From contig JAWZYV010013172.1 of the NCBI GenBank assembly GCA_038373885.1, positions 248,001-312,000 on the forward strand: a stretch of 64,000 nt of DNA. Direction: 5' to 3'. Under the pieces are notes generated by a model. That model was not told the origin of the DNA. It made no database searches and worked only from the letters and a program-made list of their open reading frames with translations. This document shows, one piece after another, positions 56,407-64,000 of this stretch; position 1 is the stretch's first letter, and every line of letters begins with the position of its first letter. Made by a program: the position numbers and the translations under genes. This DNA comes from Cheiracanthium punctorium (lineage: Eukaryota > Arthropoda > Arachnida > Araneae > Cheiracanthiidae).

Positions 56407-57451
56407 TTTTTAAATACAACAAACATTTAAATTTTACTTTTAAAACTCGTTACTTAATTTCAATCTTGGCGTCATCAAAATTTACAGCATTTTTGCAAAT
56501 CTATTCAAAATTTTATAAATTTTCAACGTTTACTGTTTGAGTTACAAAATACCACAATACCAAATTTTACTTGCTTTCATCACAATCACGCTTTCACCAG
56601 AATGCCGAATTTCATTTGCAAGCAAAGACTTCAATTGTTGTCTAACTAAAGCAATTGATTAAAGTGCCCAGTTATTTAATCATTGGGGCTATTCCCTGCA
56701 TATCTTCCCAATGGGAAAAATTCGCACAAACGCACTCAAGAACAAATTCCACACATTTCGAGAAAGCTTATTCGCGTCATCGCAACTGAGTGCTCTTCTC
56801 TCTCTGGGAGTGTGTTTCCGGAAACTTTTCACATTCAAAAGATTTCCCTTTGCTGAGCACATTCGCTCTTATATCAATCCTTTATGCAGAGCAAATCATT
56901 TTATGTGTGAAAAGAAAAAGTTCAGCTGGGTGATCTCAAGAAGCTATATCAAACGAACTCGAATCACAATGTTCGCTTCAAACTCTAACGTGACATCATA
57001 ATGACGTTATATTCCTTACAGTACAAACGTTTGTATCATTCAAATGATTTACATTTTTGACTCTCGATATTCAAAGGAGCTGAAAATCGCTAAAAATTAG
57101 GAACGGATAGATTTTCAGATTTTTAATTAGACAACAATTCGCCCAATATATTTTTACGTATTTGAGCAAAACTTGGAGCGCAATGTTCAAAGAGCGTCGT
57201 TAGCTTATCTTACACAGAAATAGTGTAGAGCTTTTCTATCAGCGATTAAATCTCCAGAATCGACTCAATGAGATACAGAGGCAGGGCCGGTGGTCGTTTG
57301 GACCGGTGCTTTAGAAGACCTAAACACGACAGCGACCTACAAGGTGCAAAACAACATGTGCTGGTGTAGGAGGCTAGAGTTTTCTGAATAATACTTCTCT
57401 TATCTATATTATAATGATTAAAATTGCAAGGAGCTTTAGAGAAAGCTTTAA
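56407..57451. other. Interval without recognised feature
   Basis: Holds a 96-codon ORF (56711-57001) that is rich in Phe/Ser/Lys and has no motif I recognise. A GGCCGGTGGTCG hAT-like scrap lies at 57290. Otherwise plain AT-rich sequence. Confidence 0.45.
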
Positions 57452-57840
57452 CACTTTAACGCGCAGTGTTCCAGCTCTAGGAACACCAAACTCTGACGTT
57501 TTGACTGTTGCTAGTCACGAAGAACAGATTTGATTTCTATAAAAAATAGTTGCGGGTGACATAGCTCCACGAGAATCCTTTAATTTTTAGCACGTCATTT
57601 CCCGTAAATAAGTTGTCACGATTTTCACATGATTTTTTTAAATTTTTATTTTTTAACAGCACTGACATCTGCTGAAAAATGGAAGAAGGCGAGAACAGCT
57701 GGATAGATTCCCAATGATGAAAAAAGGGCAGCCGTTGCCATCGCTCTACTTAACTACCAGCAAGATGGCGGACGATCGAAACGTTCATCGCGTGCCATAG
57801 ATCTAGAGACCCTTTTTTGACGTAGCTGGCTGCGCGGCCC
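57452..57840 (+). mobile_element. piggyBac-type MITE, copy C (right end lost)
   Basis: The left end is TTAA followed by CACTTTAACGCGCAGTG. The body aligns with copies B and D, with an extra AT-rich insertion near 57625-57650. Similarity stops near GCTGGCTGCGCGGCC at about 57838 and no right TTAA terminus is present. Confidence 0.75.
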
Positions 57841-57945
57841 CATACGTTCCCTCTTGTGGTCCCGTATGTGGCCCGCCTTAGCTTCTGATCCGGCCAGCGG
57901 AACACATCAGAAACCCATATGAAACCCATACGAACCAACAGCTAC

Positions 57946-58761
57946 TAGAGATGAGACGGGCTCAGCCCGAGCCCGAAAGCCCGAGCCCGAGCCCGGGCCC
58001 GAACCGGGCTCGGGCTCTGTAATTCACAACTGCGTTCGGGCTCGGGCGGGCTCGGGCTCGTGAAAAATTTCTTCTTTATTGAACATACTCCTTGAAACAG
58101 ATTTTAAAAAGTCATTCATGAGGAATATAAAAGTACTTATAAAAAAATAGGGGCAGCACTAGCGGATTCAGGGGAGGGGCTACGGGGCTTCAGCCCCCCC
58201 CCCAAAAAATAGGGGTTGCTAAAGGGTAACATTCTGCTTCATTCTGCACTTTGAATATGTTTAGTGATCTTTTTTAATCACTTAGCCCCTCCCAAAAGTT
58301 TTTAAATTAGTTAAGACTAAAATTTTGCTTTATTGCATATTTTGTTTGGGTGAAATAAGCGTTTTTCAAACTTTAGCCCCTCCCAAAAGAGAATTTCTGG
58401 ATCCGCCTCTGGGCACGGGCGCCTAGAGGTGCGTGAAGCTCTTTGGGTATTTCAGAACGGCGGCTTATTTTAATTAGTTAGTCATGAGATCCGACATTAT
58501 TTGATGAACATTAATATAAAGAATTAGAAAGTGCATTGAGAGTTTGCAACTATATTTGTCTTTAATTTGCATAAACGGCAAAATTTATTGTATGCTATCA
58601 ATGAAGTAATTGAATTTTTTTTTCTTTAGCTGAAATTTCGGGCTCGGGCGGGCTCGGGCTCCGGTTTAAATAATATTGCTCGGGCTCGGGCGGGCTCGGA
58701 TTAAAAGTCCTCGGGCTCGGGCGGGCTCGGGCTTCAAAAAATGAGCCCGAACTCATCTCTA
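57946..58761 (+). mobile_element. GC-rich hAT element, TAGAGATGAG ends, TSD ACAGCTAC
   Basis: Perfect 10-bp TIRs TAGAGATGAG and CTCATCTCTA, with an exact 8-bp TSD ACAGCTAC (57938-57945 and 58762-58769). Subterminal regions are packed with GGGCTCGGGC / GCCCGAGCCC repeats (57966-58070 and 58637-58735); such repeats could be transposase binding sites. The centre is AT-rich. A second MITE is inserted at 58157-58411. This copy lacks the Tc1 insertion carried by its relative at 10275-39494 and so serves as an empty-site reference. Confidence 0.93.
58157..58411. mobile_element. hAT MITE (CACTAGCGGATTCAG) nested in the GC-rich hAT
   Basis: The ends CACTAGCGGATTCAGGGG and TTTCTGGATCCGCCTCTG are imperfect inverted repeats of the same type as the 9.9-kb hAT at 29188-39083. 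Repeats of CTTAGCCCCTCCCAAAAG occur inside. The flanking 8-mers (AGGGGCAG, GGCACGGG) do not match, so the exact borders are uncertain. Confidence 0.65.
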
Positions 58762-59042
58762 ACAGCTACCACAACTTTCCATACCTGATTTAGTGAGTGG
58801 GCACGACGACTAACTGGGCAATTTTCTTTTTGTTGGAAATAAAGGGGCTCAACATTTTTGTTGCTCATAAATCGCCAATATTAAAGCCAATATAAATCGC
58901 TATGATTAAATGTTCAAGAATAAATGGGTATATAGGTGTCGTTAAATTGGTTCAGTAAGAGAATAATCTCTTTATCGATGTAAAATATTGGCAGTATATT
59001 TTTTAAATTATTAGTCTTTCTGTGCATGTTAATTGTTTTAAA

Positions 59043-60788
59043 TCTATATAAATAAAATTAGACTTTTGTCTGTACATGTCTTGGAATTCAAAAATTTTGC
59101 GATTTCTATCCGTTTCAAGCACCCGGGAATCCGATGCGACCACTAAAAAAAGTTTGTCTATCTGTCATTCTGTCCGTGACGCTTTTTTTGTTTAAGCATC
59201 ACGTAAAAACGACTGAAGCGAATGGTATGAAATTGGGTGTCATGATAGGTGGTCACTCAACTTAAAACATAGCCGTCGAATTTTTAAAAAATAAAATCGT
59301 TTCAAACTGCGTAAATTTGTGTTCAAGCATCATGCAAAAACGACTGAAACGAATGATATGAAATTGGGTGTCATGATAGGTGGTCACTCAACTTAAAACA
59401 TAGGCGTCCAATTTTTAAAAAATCTTAATTAGATTTTCAGATTTTGCGAAAATCGTTTCAAACTGCGTAAATTTGTGTTCAAGCATCACGCAAAAACGAC
59501 TGAAGCGAATGATATGAAATTAGGTGTCATGATAGGTGGTCACTCAACTTAAAACATAGGCGACCAATTTTTAAAAAAACTTGATTGGATTTTGAGATAT
59601 TGCGAAAATCCTTTCAAACTGCGTAAATTTGTGTTCAAGCATCGCGTAAAAACGACTGAAGCGAATGATATGAAATTGGGTGTCATGATAGGTGGTCACT
59701 CAACTTAAAACATAGGCGTCCAATTTTTAAAAAATCTTGATTAGATTTTCAGATTTTGCGAAAATCGTTTCAAACTGCGTAAATTTGTGTTCAAGCATCA
59801 CGCAAAAACGACTGAAGCGAATGATATGAAATTGGGTGTCATGATAGGTGGTCACTCAACTTAAAACATAGGCGTCCAATTTTTAAAAAATCTTGATTAG
59901 ATTTTGAGATTTTGCGAAAATCCTTTCAAACTGCGTAAATTTGTGTTCGCACATCACGTAATAACTGCAAAGGTGAAAAAATGATATTTGGTGAAATGAT
60001 AGGTGGTCACTCACCTTAAACTATAAGCATCTAATTAAAAAAATCGACCAGATTTCGAGATTTTGTGAAAATCGTTTAAAACTGAGTGAATCTTTGTTCC
60101 CGCATTATGTAAAAACGACTAAAACGAATGATATGAAATTTGGTCACACGATAGATGGTTGCTCAACATAAACTATAGGAGTCCAATTTTTAAAACATTT
60201 TTATTAGATTTTGAGATTTTGTGAAAATTCTCTCAAAATACGTTTATATTGTTTCAAACATCACGAAATAACGACTAATACGAATGATACGAAATTTGAG
60301 TGTGATAGTGATAGGTAGTTGCTAATCTTAATTTATAGGCGTTGAGAATTTTTAAAATATTTTTATTACATTCTGAGATTTTTCGAAAATCGTTTTAAAA
60401 TGCTGAAAATTTGTTCCAGCATCACGAAATAAAGACTGCAGGGAATGAAACGAATTTGGGTGACATGATAGGTTGTCACTCAACTTAAATTCTAGGCTTC
60501 CAATTTTTCATAAATGTTGATTAAATTTTGAGATTTTGCGAAAATTATTTCAATATGTGTAAATATTCGTTCGCGCATCACATAATTACGACTAAGGCGA
60601 ATGAAATGATATTACTTAGTTACTCTCTAACCTGTCATATTTTAACAATACATGTAAATTATAAATTCGCTTTCTTTACTTTGGCAACATACTACATCCA
60701 TTCTGTGTACTCCTACAATGCTGACGAAAGTTCTTGCTTTTTGGAAATTTGCATTCACTAACCCGTCGAGGACGGGTACTTCAGCTAG
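59043..60788 (+). mobile_element. Helitron, family 1, third copy
   Basis: The 5' end TCTATATAAATAAAATTAGA follows A (59042). The 3' end CTAG (60785-60788) precedes T. The hairpin is CCCGTCGAGGACGGG. Tandem units of about 156 bp have their GTCATGATAGGTGGTCAC block at roughly 59240, 59371, 59527, 59683 and 59839. Closely similar in length and arrangement to 30380-32145. Non-autonomous. Confidence 0.93.
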
Positions 60789-61468
60789 TACTCAATAAAA
60801 GTGCCGAATACAGTGAGTGCACTTGGTTAATTCAAAGCTGAAGGGAACACTAAAAAATTTCGTATAATCCAAAACTTCAAATTATAAAAGTGACATGTGT
60901 TAATTTTACTTTCAAGTCCACTAATCCTCTGAAATCTTGAAAAGGTTATTCTGCTAATATGTAAAAGTAATTTAAGTCTGCTAATAAGTGAGAATATGTA
61001 TACATACATTTGATATTTAAAGGGATGTTTGTATAAAAGTAATGGGACTGTTATATTCTAGATACCTCGAGTTTCAATTTCTGTTTCAAATTGTTACTTT
61101 GACTTTAAAAGTGGTTTTCCCACACTACATGGATTCTCGGCGCCTTTCCTTGGCTCCTCCCAAGCCTCATGTCCGGGGAAAGGCGGTTTTCAAAATAATT
61201 TTTGCTTCCTAATGAGCGAATAAGGAGCTACCGTTCTTTTCAACCGAACACGTGCTAATGACGCAATCTACCAATGAGCGACGATAGATCATCTCGCTTG
61301 CGAGAGAAATCGCGGCATTCTGATTGCTACACGACTGTCAAAAAGCTACGAAAATTGCATATTGCTGGATGCGCTGATTAGTGTCTGCTCCGTTTATATT
61401 TACTTTTATACGATGTTTTGAAAAAAATAAACTGCCATTTAAAGCAATGAGTCTAATCAATAATCGGA
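60789..61468. other. Interval between Helitron and SINE, no gene
   Basis: A somewhat GC-richer patch (61130-61340) has inverted fragments GGCGCCTTTCC and GGAAAGGCGG, and CTCGCTTGCGAG. No ORF or transposon end could be assigned. Confidence 0.5.
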
Positions 61469-61681
61469 TAACTCTCTGAACTAAGAGACGGAAAGTACCT
61501 GGTTCAAAACCAGGTTGCGGCCGCCGACCTAACCATTTGGAGTTTTCCGTGGTTTCCTCCGAAACTTAGCGTAAATACGGGCTACGATCCCTTAGAAAGA
61601 CCCCATGGACGTCACCCCACCCATCGGCTTGGATCCCACGTGCAGATAATGGGTCGTAATCCCACAACAACAACAACAAGG
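61469..61681 (+). mobile_element. tRNA-derived SINE with 14-bp TSD
   Basis: Flanked by identical 14-mers AATCAATAATCGGA (61455-61468 and 61682-61695), the hallmark of LINE-mediated insertion. The head contains a B-box-like GGTTCAAAACC, the body ACCATTTGGAGTTTTCCGTG, and the tail ends CCCACAACAACAACAACAAG. The head is shorter than in copy 1 (7822-8035), so it is slightly 5' truncated. The (CAA)n tail suggests a LINE partner whose 3' end is a short repeat, not poly(A). Confidence 0.9.
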
Positions 61682-61697
61682 AATCAATAATCGGACT

Positions 61698-61763
61698 TAA
61701 TGAAGTCATGTTAATTTAAAGAAGTTATATTATAACTTCTTTAAAATTAACATGACTTCATTA
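61698..61763. repeat. Near-perfect palindrome, about 32-bp arms
   Basis: TAATGAAGTCATGTTAATTT plus AAAGAAGTTATA is followed at once by its reverse complement, with a single extra A. There is no loop beyond the centre. It begins two bases after the SINE TSD. A second inverted pair (AATCCATACATA / TATGTATGGATT) lies at 61829-61855. Confidence 0.9.
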
Positions 61764-61855
61764 TTAATTAACATCCATACATTAATCCAATAAGTAACAT
61801 CCATACATTAATTAACAATCCATACATATATATTTATGTATGGATTTTCTTGTGC

Positions 61856-63062
61856 TTATAATTTAAATATTCACCTCTGTACTTCGGCTTGTGGCAAATA
61901 AACTGCAAGATGACATGGTAAAATGGCTTGTTCGAATCGCTTGTTTACTTTTGAATAGAATGGGGTTTTAAACCTTCATTTTTTAGAAGTTCACATCATT
62001 ATAATGGCACACATCTGATATAGTAGCTGATTTTGTTATTGTGTCCAATGCCATTGATACTGTCTTTAACTGTTTTATAGGGTCTTTTACTTGTCTATGA
62101 AAATTAAAATCCTGAATACGATTCACAATGCTTGGATTCATTCCTTCCTAGTGTTCATTAGCTGCTTTTAAATACTATTATTATTTAATTCTAGGTTGGT
62201 GAATCTGAATGAAAGTAGGTTAAATAGTAGAAAACTAAATTAAAAGAATTTATTGCATGATTTCATTTCGCAATACAAGTTTTACTTTCATAATTTTCCA
62301 ATCAATATTTAACGTTGTACTGTCCTGTACAGAGGTAAACATTGTATGAAACGGACTTAAGACCTATAGCTTTATGCAGTTTTTCTCCTCAAATGAAAGT
62401 TCAGTATGCATATATTTATTAATTAAAAATACTCTACAGATTATTAAAATAGGACAATAACTGTCTAGTATTGTACTTTCAAAAATAATTAAAATTTAGT
62501 TTCTGAATGTAACTATTTCCAAGTATCTACTGATAAATTATAAATCGAGGCTTTAAAGCACGCCAAAATAATTTAATTATGTTTGATTAGCTGAAATAGC
62601 CTAATTAAACTCAGATAAGCAAACGTAATAATTCAAAGTAATATACAGATCAGATACATACACAAGTGTAATATCTGATATTGAATAATTATCACAGGCT
62701 AGATTGGAGTCATGGCCGGTTTTGTTTTCCTTGATTTTATCAGCTTTGCCACTGTCCTGACAAAAATACCTTTATGCCGGCCAATCGACCCACCCTCCTT
62801 ACAAAAAAGAAATAAGTCCCAACCTTTTTAATGCGTCTTTTTAATATGTCGGCAGATTAACAGTTACAGATTGTACAGTCAAAATGCAAGTACTAAGTAT
62901 CGTCTTATAATTTCCTTAATTTGTATTCCGTTTTATGAATTTTAATTCTTATTCTACTAATTTATATAAATTATAATGTAAGTTAATTATAGGCACACTT
63001 ACATAAACATTTGGAATTTCCTTAAGCATTTAACATAAACTCCGCTTAAGAAGGTACTCCAC
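61856..63062. other. AT-rich interval without recognised feature
   Basis: No ORFs above about 60 codons, no paired transposon ends, no RNA gene signal seen. Confidence 0.55.
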
Positions 63063-63066
63063 TTAA

Positions 63067-63538
63067 CCCTTTAACGCGCAGTGTTCCCGCTCTGGAAACA
63101 CCAAACTCTGACGTTTTGACTGTTGCCAATCATGAAGAATAGATTTGATTTCTATAAAAATAGTTGCGGGTGACATAGCTCCAGGAGAATCCTTTACTTT
63201 TTAGCACGTCATTTCCCGTAAAAAAATTGTCACGATTCTTTTTAACAGCACTGACATCTGCTTAAAAATGGAAGATTGCGAGAACAGCTGGATCGATTGC
63301 CCAATGCTGAAAAAAGGGCAGCCGTTGCCATCGCTCGACTTAACTACCAGCAATATGGCGGACGATCGAAACGTTCATCGCGTGCCACAGATCTAGAGAA
63401 CCTTTTTTGACGACAGCTGGCTGTGCGGGCACAGCCAGCTGTCGTCAGCAGCTCTGAAGCATCTTGCTGGTAGTTAAGTCGAGCGATGGCAACGGCTGCC
63501 CTTTTTTCAGCATTGGGAAAGGGTTGCGCCTCAAAGGG
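63067..63538 (+). mobile_element. piggyBac-type MITE, copy D, with internal foldback
   Basis: TTAA on both sides (63063-63066 and 63539-63542). Ends CCCTTTAACGCGC and GCGCCTCAAAGGG. At 472 bp it is longer than copy B, because a segment is present as an inverted duplication: CCCAATGCTGAAAAAAGGGC...AACTACCAGC at 63299-63352 reappears reversed at about 63467-63519. The centre is a perfect 38-bp palindrome (63409-63446, arms GACGACAGCTGGCTGTGC). Confidence 0.9.
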
Positions 63539-63542
63539 TTAA

Positions 63543-64000
63543 GTCATTTTTAAGTGGCCTCGAGAGTGATGTATTAACAAGGTTTCACTGCATTATGATC
63601 ATTTAATCCCCAAAGTTTAACTCCTCAAGTATAGTCACCTTTGGCTCACTTGCTATAGATGTTTGTAAATATGTATACTCGTATATGTTTTATGCCCCGC
63701 TCCTGAGCTATGTTATTGCTATCTCATAAGACATGATAGAGAAGAGGCCCCGCACGCCCCTCGGGCCGTCTCTGGCTGTAAGCTTAAAATGAATTGAACT
63801 GTCAAGCTTGTATTAATACGTCAAATTAAAAGAAATGTCAAGCTTGATTTAAGCTTATGTGCTGTCTGGGTTAGATTTCCATCAGTTTAAAAAGTTGTAG
63901 AATTGGTTCAGTATTTTCAGAGATACCCATGGAGAGTAAGGTAATTCTTATGAGTGTCCCTGTAAAAGAACTATTTATGGTGTGTGCATAAAAGGTAGCC
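63543..64000. other. Window end, one possible hAT terminus
   Basis: GGCCCCGCACGCCCCTCGGG followed by CCGTCTCTG (63744-63774) looks like the right end of a hAT element in GC content and layout. No partner was found. The rest is AT-rich and unassigned. Confidence 0.4.

Noticed and set aside
56711..57001. 96-codon plus-strand ORF beginning MGKIRTNALK.
   Set aside because: No motif, no homologue I know, no neighbouring signals. Listed within the interval note only.
58149..58419. 8-bp TSD for the nested MITE at 58157-58411.
   Set aside because: AGGGGCAG and GGCACGGG do not match convincingly; borders may be off by several bases.
30407..60761. A ~77-codon ORF conserved in all three family 1 Helitrons (30407-30640 reverse, 33183-33470, 60528-60761).
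   Set aside because: The ORF coincides with the conserved 3' part of the element. The differences between copies are mostly amino acid changing (at least ten positions), so there is no sign of selection on a protein. The likeness is ordinary copy similarity.
59043..60788. Regular ~156-bp repeats suggesting a CRISPR-like array.
   Set aside because: Units are long, adjacent without unique spacers, lie inside a Helitron, and the genome is eukaryotic.

Overview
The window is eukaryotic, AT-rich, almost gene-free and made very largely of transposable elements. I see no intact host gene, tRNA or rRNA gene and no CRISPR array. The mix of elements (8-bp-TSD hAT elements and MITEs, Tc1/mariner, pogo/Tigger-like, piggyBac, Helitrons with internal minisatellites, a tRNA-derived SINE) fits an arthropod genome. 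A spider or other arachnid is my guess, not a demonstration.

Layout. 1-10,018: separate insertions, namely piggyBac-type MITEs, a Tigger-like element, and a 2.3-kb hAT that splits an open reading frame and itself carries a hAT MITE, plus a SINE. 10,027-40,064: one nest of transposons inside transposons, up to about seven levels deep. It is resolved by matching terminal inverted repeats (TIRs), matching target site duplications (TSDs), and an uninterrupted paralogue at 57,946-58,761. The outermost layer is a hAT (TSD CCTGCTCC). It holds a TAGAG-type hAT (10,275-39,494), which holds a Tc1 element whose two TIRs now lie 28.9 kb apart (10,401-39,275). The Tc1 transposase gene is cut into pieces at 10,607-10,968, 24,018-24,085 and 28,718-28,735 by later insertions. 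These include a 12-kb hAT (11,909-23,937, itself holding a mariner, a Helitron and an unclassified long-TIR transposon with transposase remnants), a 4.6-kb hAT (24,086-28,709) and a 9.9-kb hAT (29,188-39,083) that contains a DUF4371-type hAT transposase pseudogene and a smaller hAT filled with two head-to-head Helitrons. 40,073-50,900: a Helitron carrying two MITEs, a minisatellite family interrupted by a MITE, and more hAT MITEs. 50,906-53,687: a nearly intact piggyBac with TTAA TSD. 55,385-56,190: a decayed Helitron protein. 57,452-64,000: a piggyBac-type MITE, a GC-rich hAT, another Helitron, a SINE with a 14-bp TSD, hairpins and a final piggyBac-type MITE.

The proteins visible are all transposases or Helitron proteins, and all are broken by frameshifts, stops, truncation or insertion. 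Short non-autonomous elements outnumber possible autonomous partners, so most were probably mobilised from elsewhere. The main points of interest are the reconstructable nesting order, the unclassified transposase element at 21,471-23,849, the inverted Helitron pair that could give a hairpin transcript, and the young-looking piggyBac with three copies of a 17-bp palindrome near its ends.
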